From: Wyeomyia smithii
Taxonomy: Eukaryota; Arthropoda; Insecta; Diptera; Culicidae
Assembly (NCBI RefSeq): GCF_029784165.1
Contig: NC_073696.1
Coordinates: forward strand, 262,242,494 to 262,306,493
Length of the DNA stretch: 64,000 bases
Direction of reading: 5' to 3'
Both the position numbers and the translations under genes were made by a program. Each line of letters begins with the position of its first letter. The first letter of the stretch is position 1. Under the pieces are notes generated by a model. It was given only the letters and a program-made list of their open reading frames with translations. It made no database searches and was not told the origin of the DNA. Positions 33,692-44,994 of the stretch are shown in pieces.

Positions 33692-35172
33692 ATGGCAGAA
33701 AAACGTCCCTCTTCCCAATCACCCTCAGCAGACTATGAGGATACCCGTTCGCAGCTGCTCGAGTACTTCGACGACATCTTCAAGTGCACGATCTGTCTGA
33801 TCAAGCTGCAGGATCCGCACCTGTGTCCTCGCTGCTCGAAACTGTACTGCTTCGGTTGCATCTCGGAATGGCTGCTGTCCGAGTCGGAGCAGCACATGAA
33901 CTGTCCGAACTGCAAGCTCGACCTTCAGCTGGACAAGCTGGTGAAAGTACGCTGGTTCGAGGAGGTGGAACATCTACAGCGCAACTGCCTTGAACCGAAA
34001 CCAACTACCAGCAGCAACAGGGGCAACAAAGCCGATACCTCTGCCGCCGACGCCGCTAGTACCCATCAAGACGGTAATAACGGTGGCGTCACGAAGAAGG
34101 ACATTTGTGCTAAGCATGTGAAAAATATGAACTTTTACTGCTGCACGTGTAAGGTTTGCGTATGCGACGAATGTGCCGTCGTTGATGAGCACCATCTAGA
34201 TCATACCTTCAAGAGTTTGGACGTAATTTACGATGGAAGCGTGCAGATTGCGGAAGAGGAGTTCGAGAAGGTTCGACATTATATGAAGAAAATCGGAGCC
34301 CTGGTGGAAAAGGTAGACCGCAATGTCGAGCTAGTTAAAAAAGTCAAAGAAGAGAAGCTGAAGGAGATTCGCGCCATTGCCGAAAGCGCAATCGAAGGGC
34401 TCGACAGACAAGTACGCGAAAAAGTACAAAAACTTCAGGGACACAAATACTCGCTGCTGGCCGAGATGCAGGACGTAGAAAAATCGCTACGAAGCATGGA
34501 GCTCGAACTGATGGCTTGTTCCAAGTCGCAGTTTATTGCAAAAAAGTCAAAACTGTTTAAGGAGTGTAATAAAATTCGAATGAATCCGATCAAGGATTTC
34601 AAGCAGATCCGAGTGCCTGTTAGCCTGAAAATGTTCGCAGGTAAAATGCTTTAACAATAGTGCAATAAATTGATTCCGGTCTCTTACAGTGAAGTTCCAA
34701 CGATCAACGAAACTGGCATTTTCGTGATAGAAAACTTTTCTTCGTTCGATGACAACAAGGTTGCTTACTCGAATGAATTCGCCGACAATTTCGGTCACAT
34801 TTGGCGCATAATGGTATGGTGTGTGATCTCCGAAGATCAGCTTGGCATTTACATTGAGCTGGTTGAGGGACAACCCTGTCGGTAGGTTCGCCTCCTACCA
34901 TACGAATACAACTTTAATTGTCCACTTTCACTGTTTCTATTTACGGCTGCTTATTTTGTAGGATGGAATGCCGTTTTCAGCTGCTCCACACCGATGCGAA
35001 AAAGGTTATCCACAAACAGATTAAACAGTACTTTGATTGTGGTGCCCAGAAGGACTGGGGCTTCCGAGATTTCATTGCTCTGAAAACCATACTCGATGAA
35101 AGTTACTTGAAGGAGGACGATTCGCTTGAGTTACTGTATCACATCCGACCCTGTAACGGGGATTGTGAGTGA
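33692..35172 (+). CDS. TRIM37-like E3 ubiquitin ligase
   Basis: Three exons are inferred: 33692-34640, 34695-34881 and 34962-35172 (introns of 54 and 80 bp), giving 448 aa. A RING finger spans residues 32-77 (CTIC, CPRC, YCFGC, CPNC), a B-box about 139-171 (CAKH, YCCTC, CDEC, DEHHLDH), a coiled coil about 185-300, and a MATH domain in exons 2-3 (TGIFVIENFSSFDDNK to LELLYHIRPCN). RING, B-box, coiled coil and MATH in this order is unique to TRIM37, which regulates centrosome number, peroxisome import and chromatin in vertebrates. The human protein is about 960 aa; here the frame stops right after the MATH domain. The acceptor at 34693-34694 (GAAG) is required to keep frame; a nearer TTACAG at 34689 would shift it. 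Orthology is likely, function by analogy. Confidence 0.9.
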
Positions 35173-35220
35173 TTTGGATAAGTTGCTCGTAGTGTAATTT
35201 TGTTGAGTGATAGGCTGCAT

Positions 35221-35226
35221 AATAAA
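35221..35226 (+). other. Candidate polyadenylation signal of the TRIM37-like gene
   Basis: AATAAA 49 bases after the stop codon, before the truncated SINE at 35335. Confidence 0.6.
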
Positions 35227-35334
35227 TTGCCAAAGTAGCTAACGTATTTAAGTTTGTGCTTAATGCGTTATAATTTTTTGTCCACAAACCGAAGATCATT
35301 TCCATTTCTATGTCTAGAGTCTTGAGGATATTTT

Positions 35335-35455
35335 TTTCTATTCTCACTCTTCTCCCGTCGGTCTAGTTCCGCCGCTGTTGTTGTGCCAATCACCGGCGCT
35401 CAGGGAGGCGACTCCACCAAGAGGCGTGACCAACTACGCTAGGCCACCGCCCAAT
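35335..35455 (-). repeat. Truncated inverted Feilai-type SINE
   Basis: The complement of CCCGTCGGTCTAGTTCCGCC and of GGCGACTCCACCAAGAGGCG matches the 3' body of the SINE at 26640-26996; the remaining tRNA-like part is reduced to CGTAGTTGGTCACGCC. Its 3' end abuts the end of the TRIM37-like gene. Confidence 0.65.
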
Positions 35456-35650
35456 TATTAAAAGCTTTGTTTAAATAATTGCATAATTGCCCATTGCCTG
35501 TATAATGGAAGAGTCCATGACATACTAAGTTATTATATTCTATCATAATCATGTGCCATACTGTCCATTATGGATCATCTTACTGAATCTCTTTAATCTC
35601 AATTTTTTGACACTCAGTGGTAACTTTGTTTACATTTTGGGTTGTTCAAA

Positions 35651-36370
35651 GTTGAGTATGTCGAATTAAATGCAGAAAATCTTGTTTTCTGCCAACATTA
35701 CCAATGAACCGGCGTCCAGGGCTGAAAAAAGTCATTTTCCCGAGCAAAATTCTTCGAAAATTACAGCCAATCATTTTCAATTTTCACTTCCAATGATCGC
35801 AGAAGTCTTTCAGATACACTAGATTTTCGTCCTAGAAACGTGCTGTTATACTCAGATGAAATAGATCTCGCGCATCGTTTACGGTTACGGAATAAAATTT
35901 GACGACAAATCCAACCAAATGATCTTCACTTCAAAGCGAAAAAGAAAAACAAACAGTCCACTCAACCAAAAGAACCTCACTGAAACACCTTTTCACTGAC
36001 ACTGACCGATGTCTTGACAATCTTCGTTAACTGATAAACTGATTTTGTTGTCTTGCCTCCATCACATGAAATATAATGAGGTGTTTTGACAGTTCACTTC
36101 CATGCAAAAAGCGGGCTTTTTTCACTTTCACTCAAGAGTGTCAACAAATATCAACCCTGCCGGCGTCAGTAGGATTCCCATCAGAAATAACCTATCGTAA
36201 CGAGCTTATACACTCAGCTGGATCAAGCAAACAAATTTAGGTCAATATTCTAGACGTAGGTAGAATCTACAACGTGTTTCAGAGGTTACTTCTGATGGAA
36301 ATCTGACTAACGCCGGTACACTGGCAGTGTTGGCAGAAAAAAATGATTTGCAACATAAATTTCGACATAC
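35651..36370. mobile_element. Long-TIR MITE
   Basis: GTTGAGTATGTCGAATTAAA and TTGTTTTCTGCCAACATTAC at the left are mirrored, with differences, by GTGTTGGCAGAAAAAAATGA and AAATTTCGACATACTTAAC at the right. A second mirrored pair (ACCGGCGTCCAGG / CCGGCGTCAG and GTAGAATCTACAACG) lies further in. No coding content. Confidence 0.6.
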
Positions 36371-36374
36371 TTAA

Positions 36375-36513
36375 CCCTTTATAAGGCAGTGGCAACTATA
36401 TTGCCACCAACAACTTTCGTTTTTTTCTGCTTCATAATTACGAGCTATGATCAGTGATCAGAAATAAACAATAAAATTTAATCACATTTGTTTAGCCTCG
36501 GCCCGTTAAAGGG
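36375..36513. mobile_element. piggyBac-type MITE
   Basis: TTAA at 36371-36374 and 36514-36517 flank a 139-bp core starting CCCTTTATAAGG and ending CCCGTTAAAGGG, so the ends are CCCTTT/AAAGGG with a TTAA target duplication, as in piggyBac-type elements. Confidence 0.65.
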
Positions 36514-36526
36514 TTAACTTACTTTA

Positions 36527-37016
36527 TGCCTTGTTCAGACTACACCGGACTACACCGGACCTGATATCGCCAGATGATACCGGATATCACCTCGAGCGTT
36601 CACATTGGAGTGAACTGATATGATTTGACATTTGCTTTGGTGATTGAAAAGAGAAGAGATGAGTGAGAAGAGTAGAGATGTCAGTGAGTTGGGTCGCACC
36701 AACGCGAACTCTCATATGCAATTGTCAACATGTGCGGGATGAAAATAGCAAAAATATTTCCTTCTTTTTTTCTCGCATGCAACGCGAAGTGCGAAATTTG
36801 TAGGGTTGCGTCAAATGTCTGTTGGCCGTGTTGCCAACTGCTTGAAATGTGGTTATTATTGGTTTTCAAACATGATATCCGCGATAGCATGTAGCCGAGG
36901 TAATATCCGTTGACAGCTCGATTGTATGGGATATCAGGTAATATGGATGGTGATATGGCCTCGATAGCACGAATCACCTGATATCAGGTGATATGCGGTG
37001 TAGTGTGAACGGGGTA
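36527..37016. mobile_element. PIF/Harbinger-type MITE, 490 bp
   Basis: The left end TGCCTTGTTCAGACTACACC is mirrored by GGTGTAGTGTGAACGGGGTA at the right. TTA flanks both sides (36524-36526 and 37017-37019). The interior is rich in GATATCAGGTGATAT-type dyads. No protein. Confidence 0.7.
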
Positions 37017-37019
37017 TTA

Positions 37020-37145
37020 GGGGAGCTGCGTAGTCGCAAGGTTACAGAGTCCGCTTTGTCAAGCGGATGGTCTTGGGTTCGAGTCTTAGTAGAACCAGGC
37101 CATCCGATGTCAAAAAGGACTTAAGCATGGGTTTATTCTCAGGCT
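37020..37145 (+). repeat. tRNA-derived SINE, second family
   Basis: It has AGTCGCAAGGTTACAGAGTC, an anticodon-arm-like CCGCTTTGTCAAGCGG and a B box GGGTTCGAGTC, followed by a short unrelated body. An inverted relative is at 5465-5640. It sits directly beside the MITE at 36527-37016. Confidence 0.65.
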
Positions 37146-37646
37146 CCCCATCAGTTACCCTTCCTTTACGCTGAATTCTACAATACCTTTGCGTGACTTC
37201 CTCTTAACAAAAAATTAGTCCCTCTAATCAATAAAACTGGCCAGGAGGGACGCACGACGAAACTTCTCCAGGGAATTATAATTGGTGATATTTGGCAAGA
37301 GGAACGAGTATCGGTATAGTAGAACAGTAAGCGTGTAAGGAAGAGTAGTATCACATTACACACAAGCACTGATGAACAATAATAAGTATGCCACTTCTCA
37401 ATATCGGTATTGCTATTAACATAAGTGCGGGATACAGCAGATACTCGGGCATATCTCACAATAGATCTACGATTCTGGTCGCAGTGAGGAAGTCCATACA
37501 GGAAAAAAACTCAACTTTGAACAGCTCTCGTATTTTTTGGGACACCCTAGCTCTTAAGTGTCTTTGGCCAAGTTGTTAGGCATCAAAAAAACCTACCATT
37601 TGAAGGGCCGCTTTGAGCTCTTTAGAATGGAACATGCAAAATATTG
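37146..37646. other. Intergenic, no feature recognised
   Basis: No frame or repeat in these 500 bp could be linked to a family. Confidence 0.4.
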
Positions 37647-37654
37647 GTTTTTCC

Positions 37655-39436
37655 CAATGGTGTAGGGTTACCATTTGGTCGGAGTTAAAAATCAGGACAA
37701 CTTTTTCCGGTACAAATTTTATATTTTTTATATTATTTTATATTTGAGATTTGCACTTCAAAATACGCCAAAACACTCATTTATTTATTTAAGTATTTCT
37801 CGGACGATCCAATTATGCAACTTTGATTTATTAGGCGTTAGTAGATACCTAAAACATGCAGCGCACGTAAACTGTTAAAAATTGGGTCCTAAAGTTTTAC
37901 ACGGTTTTCAGCTTTTTATATATCAGTTGAAAGAGTGCAATTTTCGGAGCAAAACGTGATTTTCAAAAAATGTTTATCGTTGTCCTTCGGTTTTCAAATG
38001 AAGAATAACAAACTGCTCGCAATACCTTAAATGACAGTTCTCCCATATACCGTACGTGTGCGAAATGTCATTTAAGACATTTCGAGCAGTTTTTTATTCT
38101 TCATTTGAAAATCGTAGGAAAACGATAAACATTTTTCAAAACACTTTTCGCTCAGGAAACGCGGCTTTTTCAAATGATATATAAGAACTGGTATTTAGCT
38201 TTTTACGTGCCATAAAAAATACAAAGTTCGTATTAAATCATCCAACCTTTTGGCAACTCTGCTCACGTCAATCTGAAGTCTTCAAGTATTTTATCGAAAG
38301 AGAAATAAATCTGATAACATTTGTGTTGCCAATACCTCAGAAATCCCAAAACTAACGTAAGCAGAGAGGTTCGCATATTACGAACACGCATTATAGCGAC
38401 CGCCATTATGGTGCGTAAAAAGCTGGATAGCTTTAGGACCCAAAAATCAGATAGTTGAGGGTTGTAACGACTAGACAATTTCTCTCGTCAAAATTCAACC
38501 AAAGAACAAAAAAATCGTTCGAAATGAGTCCGTTTCTATCCGGAGTCAAAGTAAAAGTACTGAAAAATCTTCAACATTCCTGAACATCCAGCATCATTCA
38601 GATAAATTAGGACAAATGCTAAAATATGAAAAATAAATCATGACTCTCCAAACGGGTCTCAAAATTAGGACATGTCCTGCCAAATCAGGACGGATGGTAT
38701 CCCTACAATGGTGGGCACCGCTAAACGGAAAATTTAGCTCGATAATCGCTAAACGCTAAACCCAAATTAGCGGAATGTGTATATGTAAATAGTCATATCG
38801 CTATATTTATTGCTCATGTTTTGTAAGATCTGGATCACTTTGATCTTTTGTGGTAAAACAAACGAAAGCAATTACTTTTTAGAGCTATTTACAATAGGAG
38901 GTTCACAAAACGGTGTTCATACATGATTTTGTAATAATAAGATAAAAATAGGTAGATGCTTTTAGGAATGTTTTCATAAAAATTTAATTATTATCTGAAT
39001 CGAAAAAGTAGAACCAAAGTTGTCATAATTTCAAACGCATTGCAATTTACAAATGTTCTTGGTGTGTCGAAAATTCAATCAGGGTAAAAGGACTAACTTG
39101 CACTTGTGTCGTAAAGAGAGGAACTCTAAACAACTAAGACAATTGAACGTTGCTTGAATGAAACAAAAGTTCCAAAAGTAATTTTCGCAGTAAAGTATTT
39201 TTCGAAGCAATTTACGTACGCCATCAGCAATTCACAGTTTTTTTTAAAAATAGTTTTCTTGTCGCTTCTTTACGAAATTTAGCGAATTAGCGATTAGCGT
39301 TTCGAAGGCCAACATTTTAGCGACGCTAACAGTTTCGCTAACCAGCTCAAAAATTAGCAAAATCGCTAAACCGCTAAGTGAATATTGGCGTCGTTTATTA
39401 GCGATTAGCGAATTAGCGGAATGGTGCCCACCACTG
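37655..39436. mobile_element. hAT-like non-autonomous element (outer), host of a nested element
   Basis: The right end is GGTGCCCACCACTG at 39423-39436, and the left end CAATGGTG resumes as GGCACC at 38714 after an insertion. The 8-bp sequence GTTTTTCC lies on both outer sides (37647-37654 and 39437-39444). CA..TG ends with an 8-bp duplication point to hAT. The interior (38714-39422) is made of TTAGCGATTAGCGAATTAGC-type repeats and codes for nothing. Confidence 0.85.
37663..38705. mobile_element. Nested element with TAGGGTTACCAT ends and 8-bp duplication
   Basis: It starts TAGGGTTACCAT and ends ATGGTATCCCTA, and is flanked on both sides by CAATGGTG (37655-37662 and 38706-38713), which is the end of the outer hAT-like element. 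It is thus inserted at the outer element's tip. The centre (37940-38170) is an imperfect palindrome (AACGATAAACATTTTTCAAA against TTTGAAAATCACG-type complement). No transposase. Confidence 0.85.
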
Positions 39437-40823
39437 GTTTTTCCACACAAATCTCCATATTAATTTCAAATGCAATGCGCCAAGCGGAGACAAAACCAAT
39501 CGAATTCCGATGAATTTAGGATTGTTTAGGGCTCCAAATAGAACAAAAAAAAACTTGGTTCTGGCTTTCTGCTATCAAGTTTCGTTTTTTCCATATAACG
39601 ACTCCCCACCCTAGTGATCATACTATTAGCGAATTTCTTTATTCCCAGAGCCTACATGCGGCTTTCTTTTTTTTGCATCGTATATTGCAATATCGCTCCT
39701 CCATTCTCGCCAGGGACGACTCGTGGCTGTTGAACCTACCTGTTCAACTAGAAATTCTAAAAATCAGAGTTTGGGGAAGTAATTACAATTTTGTCCGCGA
39801 ATAAAAGCAAGTAATTCTTTTTGTTACTAAATAAACATAAAACTAAAAAAAATTAAATAAAAACATGGTTTGGATTTGAAATTCATTTTTTGCCTGGCGT
39901 CCTTTTGTGGAATGCACAGGTTGCACCTGGGTCATTCCATGTCAAGTGTCCAAGGATGCATCGACCATCTCCGATTTCGATCAAATTTGTGAGTCGATGT
40001 ATTTTGGGCCGGAACTTATAAGTACAAAGTGTTGTACCGATTGGTGGACCCCTTGGCCAATGCCTCCACTTTTTGCGAATTTAGCAAAACACCTTTCTCA
40101 TTTTGTGAATATCTCGGGACCCTGAAGAGCTGCAGGTGATATTGGCATATCATTTTGAAGGGTTTTAGATGTAGAATCGAAATACGTGATCGAATTTTTT
40201 TCTGCAGTGTTGCCAACATTGCATTTTTTCGATTCAAAATTTAATTTGCAATTTCCTCAACATACCCCCCAATGTGTTTAGTAGACGATTTTACATAGGA
40301 GTCACTTATCAGCAAAAAACAAAATGTAGCGTTCCAGAGATACAGCATTTTCAAAATTGCAAGATTTTGGTTTTTGTCTACGCACGAAAGCGCTTCTACA
40401 TAAATTTCTGCAATCTTATTGGTATCCTAGCAGGCGTTTGTGCAATCGAGGAGATGTACCTTAGAGGAGCATCCGTTAATGATGTAACGCAAAAAATCCC
40501 GCTCTAGAATCATTTTCACGAAAGGTTAAAGAAGAGTTTTGGTTACACTTTTCGTATTTAAACTCAAACTGTTTTTTGTTAAATGTACAATTTTGTCCAT
40601 GATTCGAATTTTGAAACCAACTTGTGACATTTTTAATGACGTGAAAAAAATGCTGATTTCAGATTTCATTTCATAATTTTGCATATTTACATTCAAGACC
40701 ACATGTTCAAACAAATCTCCGAACGCATCCAAAATATTTTATCATAACCGAATATCTTAATTTTCTCATATCATAGCACGTCATAGAGCAAGTAAGCCTT
40801 TCATAACATTCATCTGCCTATAT

Positions 40824-40827
40824 TCTT

Positions 40828-40857
<30 letters not shown>
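40824..40857. repeat. (TTC)n microsatellite
   Basis: Eleven TTC triplets in a row in the loop of the foldback element. Confidence 0.95.
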
Positions 40858-40859
<2 letters not shown>

Positions 40860-40869
40860 CCAGGATTAG

Positions 40870-40985
40870 AGTAGAGGTGGCTCTTCTGTTCTGTTTATTT
40901 GACACAGGCTTCGCAGCCACTGATTCCTACTGATAATAACAGTCTTCTCCCGAGCCGGGACTCGAACATGCAACGACTAGCAGTT
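40870..40985 (-). repeat. Fragment of the tRNA-derived SINE
   Basis: TGACACAGGCTTCGCAGCCACTG and CAGTCTTCTCCCGAGCCGGGACTCGAAC correspond to the middle of the SINEs at 4691-4897 and 29935-30140; the tRNA-like 5' part is cut short. Confidence 0.55.
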
Positions 40986-42466
40986 TTGTGACAAAATTTG
41001 ACGAGGGAGAGGCTAGGGGGCAAGCCAAGCTACGTAGCAAACATGAAATTAAAAAAAAATGGATTTATTCTGATTGTGTTTTTTTCATGGCTTTGTTTGT
41101 TTATGGTCATTTATATTTCTTTGTCTTGTCTTATTTATTTATGATACAATGTATGTTTTTAGTAATAAAATTTGTAAACTAAATTCTACGTCATTTACGC
41201 ATGCTCCCTTAGTAGCTAGTAGATCTCATCGCGTAAGCTGCTGTGATAACCAATACCGGTTTCCAGCGACATAAATTTGTTTTAAATACAATCCAATTAA
41301 ACACACCATGTTCAAGAATGAAATGACTGCACCCGTGATGAGACACATTGTTTACAATTTTGAAACCTTAAATCAGGAAACAACTTGACCATTCGCCTGT
41401 TAGGAAACGGTTTTAAATTGAGAGAGGATGATTTCTACAATGTGATAAACCAATAAAATGAAGATTCATGAGAAAAGTGTAACCAAAACTTTCCTGTAAC
41501 TTCTCGTGAAAATGATTCTAGAACAGGATTTTTTGCGTTACTTCATTAACGGATGCTCCTCTAAGGAACAACTCTTTGATTACACAAACGCCTGCTAAGA
41601 TACCATTAAGATAGCAGCAATTCATGTAAAAGCGCTTTCGTGCGTAGACAAAAACCAAAATCTTGCAATTTTGAAAATGCGGTATCTCTGCAACGCTACA
41701 TTTTGTTTTTTTTTCTGATAAGTGATTCCTATGTGAAATCGTCTGCTAAACACATTGGCGTGGTCAAAATCAAAATCGAAGGGGGGGGGGGGGTATTTTC
41801 AGGAAATTGCAAATTAAATTTTGAATAGAAAAAAATGCAATGTTGGCAAAACTGCAAAAAAAATTGATCACGTAGTTCGATTCTAGATCTAGAACCCCTC
41901 CAAAATGATATGTCAATATCACCTGTAGCTCTTCAGGGTCCCACACAAAATAAAAAAGGTGTTTTGCTAAATTCGCAAAAACTGGAGGCAGTCCCATTGG
42001 CCGAGGGGTCCACCAATCGATACAACATTTTGTACCTATAAGTTACGGTCTAAAATACATCGACTCACAAATTTTGATCGAAATCGGAGATGGTCGATGC
42101 ATTTCCTCGGACATTTGACATGGAATAACCCACCTATGGGCGAGTAGCCCTTGATTCTCACGTAGGTTCCCACTGACAGAATAAATATCAATTAAAAAAA
42201 AACCTAAATTCATCCACCTAGCGGTCAGACCCAGCCTTTCTCATTTAAACTTATTATTTGTAAAAGTAGATTTACATGAACGCTTCAATTCAGTAAATGT
42301 ATATTCACTCTTTAGGTTTTAAAAAATTGATGCTGTAATCTATACATATAAAAATGCAGTCCGGTCTGTCTGTCTGTTTGATCCATATAGGCTTGAAAAC
42401 TACCGAACCGATAGACGTGAAAATTTGTATGTAGGGGTTTTTGGTGCCGTTAAAAGTTCTTATGAT

Positions 42467-43230
42467 AGTTTGAGACCCTTCCCTCTTCTGGAAGGGAGGA
42501 GTCCCATACAAATGAAACATATATTTCTGCACAACTCAAGAACAAACCAAGCAAGTGAAATCGAATTTGGCATGTGGATGTTTTAAGGGGTGGTCCCCGT
42601 GGTTCGGTCGGCTAGCTCTCCCACACGGTTGTGATATCGGGTTCGATTCCTGATCAGGTCGAGGAACTTTTCGAGCTGGAAATTTTCTCGACTCAGAACT
42701 GGGGCACGGTGTATCGTTGTACTTATCCTACAACATGCAAAATGTGTCGAAAACAATATCGATAACGAATTCCCTCAACTAATCTAGTTGATCGAGACCG
42801 CTTTCGAGATGGAACCAAATTTGGCAGGTAAATTTTTTAAGTGGTTAAAAATATGTCCATAATGTTTTGACACCCCTGCTTCTTTTTGAAGGGCGGGTGC
42901 CATACAAGTAAAACACAAATTTCTGCATATTTCGGAAACTAACCGAGAAAATGGAACCAAATTTAGCATGTGAATGTTTTTGGAGGTAACAAATATGTGC
43001 ATAATGGTTTAATACCCCTCCATTTTCTGGAAGGGAGGGGTTGCATACAAATGCAACACAAATTGCTGCTCATCTCGAGAGTTAACCAACTAAATGAAAC
43101 CAAATTTGGCAGGTAAATGTTTTTAGAAGTAACAAATATGTGCATAATGGTTTGACACCCCTCCCTCTTCTATAAGTGAGGGGTCCCATACAAATGAAAC
43201 ACAAATTTCGCACAGCTCAATAACCAATCA
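42467..43230. repeat. Tandem array, about 145-bp unit
   Basis: The phrase GTTTGA(C/G)ACCC(C/T)TCCCTCTTCT and variants recur at about 42467, 42860, 43006 and 43150, followed each time by CATACAAATGAAACACAAATTTC and CCAAATTTGGCA(G/T)GT. The step is about 145 bp, except where a SINE (about 42588-42790) is inserted between the first two. Confidence 0.8.
42588..42790 (+). repeat. tRNA-derived SINE, third family
   Basis: A-box-like GTGGTTCGGTCGGCTAGC and B box CGGGTTCGATTCC lie 30 bp apart, followed by an unrelated body that ends in CTAGTTGATCGAGACCGC. It interrupts the 145-bp array, so it is younger than the array. Confidence 0.65.
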
Positions 43231-43239
43231 AGAAAATAC

Positions 43240-43800
43240 AAACGACCAAATACAACCCAATATGGGTATTTCCGAAATCGGAATGATGCACTGGAACCAC
43301 AAATCGACTTCAGACAACATTTTGAATTGTAAGATTGCAACTTCGAGTTTCTGAAAGACAGCCTGAAATGGAAGATTCCCATTAAATATGAGTATCTAAA
43401 AATTGATCACAGACACAATCGTGAATTTTAAGATGGTGGCTTCCGATGTCTGGCAAACATCCGGAAATGACCAAATAGCATTCAATATGAATGTTTTCAG
43501 AACCAGAATAACTCCCAGATGATAGAAATTGATTTCACAGGCAATTTTAAAGTCCAAAATCACAACTTTCGGTTTCTGAAAAACAGCCCAAAGTGACCAA
43601 ATACCACCCAACATGAGTATCTACGGAGCCAGAATGTTGCAAGAAGCTATTGACCTCAGACACCATCATGAGTTGCAGGATGGAAAACTTCTGGTTTCTG
43701 GTTGGAGAAACACCCATATTGGGTGTTATTCGATCATTTTCGGCTGTTTCCCAGGAACCGGAGGTCGTCAACCTAGAATCCAAATTTGGGTCTGTGGTCG
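43240..43800. repeat. Diverged tandem array, about 120-130-bp unit
   Basis: Phrases GACCAAATA(C/G)CA(C/T)CCAA(C/T)ATGAG, CAGAATGATGCACTGGAACC-type and TTTCTGAAAGACAGCC recur roughly every 120-130 bp across at least four units. Units are strongly diverged, so the array is old. Confidence 0.6.
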
Positions 43801-44359
43801 ATTTCACTTGCTGTGTATCATTCTAGATCCGGAGATACTCAGAAAAAACAGCCAAAAATGGCCGAGTTTAAATAGTCTTCGGAATATGTCCCTTTTTATA
43901 GCTGAATTTCACTTTTTAAACATTACAGGCAAAGTAATGGTCCGATTGCAAAACAAATTAATAGTGTCTCATGGGGCAACTAGACCTTCCATTTGACACT
44001 GATTTTATGAAGATCGGTCCATCCATCTCTGAGAAACATGAGTGAGATTGAACAGTCTTCAGAACACGTTTCTTTTCATAACTTTTGAACCATATGTTCA
44101 ATCTTTATGAAATTCTAAAGTTAAGGGTTTTTCAGGTAGCTCGTTCATTTGAAACCAATTTTGTTCAAATCGGTTGTGTAGTTTTTGAGATAATGATGTT
44201 TCATGATTTTTACATTTTGATACATAACCTCTAAACTAAAAATCCGATTATAATGAAATTTAATAAGGTCTTATGGGGCAACTAGACCTTTCATTTGCAA
44301 TCAATTTCATGAAAATCGGTCCAGCCATCTCTGAGAAAAGTGAATGAGAATAAAAATCC

Positions 44360-44405
44360 ACACATACACACACACATACACATACACACATACACACACA
44401 CATAC
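44360..44405. repeat. CA-rich microsatellite
   Basis: ACACATACACACAC-type repeats preceding the AGCTCGTCGAGCTGAGTCGA palindrome. Confidence 0.85.
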
Positions 44406-44726
44406 AGAAAATGCTCAGCTCGTCGAGCTGAGTCGAGTGATATATGCCATTCGGCCCTTTGGAGCACTTTTATACTTTCGGTTTTGCAAGTGATTGTTAT
44501 ACCTTTCTTGGAGAAAGGCAAAACCAACCAAACTTACAGTCATTCAAGGTACTGAAAAAAATCTCCTTGCAAAACAGATGCAAATTGCTTAAAATAGGTT
44601 CGGGGTGATTGAAATAGTGTCCCACAATTGGGAACTTCAATTGATTATTCCTAAAGTTTGCTAAATCAGTTTTAAAATCTGGAAACAAGTACTGACAGAG
44701 AAAAAGATAACGGACAAATTGATAGA

Positions 44727-44894
44727 GGGTATCGGATCTGTTATCGTCAGGTTTGTTCAATTATCGTCAGGGGGGTAAATGATGTCCTACAACGTTAATT
44801 TCTTGCATGTAATTCTTCATATTACAGAATATTTTTCCTCTATGACTTTTTACCCCCCGGATGATAATAGGACAAACCTGACGATAATCGATAC
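44727..44894. mobile_element. Short palindromic MITE
   Basis: GGGTATCGGATCTGTTATCGTCAGG and CGTCAGGGGGGTAAA at the left are mirrored by TTACCCCCCGGATGATAA and CCTGACGATAATCGATACCC at the right, so most of the 168 bp folds back on itself. Confidence 0.7.
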
Positions 44895-44994
44895 CCAACT
44901 TATATTTTTATTTAACACATTAAAGTATTTTGTCTCAATACACAGAAGGCTGCTTAAGCTGCTTCAAATAGGTTCCTACCCTACTCTTGAATAA

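Larger units (their letters stand above)
39926..42134. mobile_element. Large foldback element with about 640-bp arms
   Basis: The arm 39926-40560 is found inverted at 41475-42134 with modest divergence; shared phrases include CATTCCATGTCAAGTGTCC/GGACATTTGACATGGAAT, CGATTTCGATCAAATTTGTG, GTAGCGTTCCAGAGATACAG and CACGAAAGCGCTTCTAC. About 0.9 kb of loop separates them, with a (TTC)n run and a SINE piece. No frame resembles a transposase. Terminal duplication is not certain. Confidence 0.8.
42200..44521. repeat. Composite repeat with tandem arrays and GAGAAAGGCAAAA end
   Basis: The left border shows CAGCCTTTCTCATTT (about 42230) and the right border GGAGAAAGGCAAAAC (about 44510), which are mirrored. 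Inside are a GTCTGTCTGTCTGTTTGATCC block, two tandem arrays, a SINE, a GAAAATCGGTCCA(G/T)CCATCTC phrase found twice (44010 and 44314) and a CA-rich run. The type is common in Aedes genomes; I cannot assign a superfamily. Confidence 0.5.
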
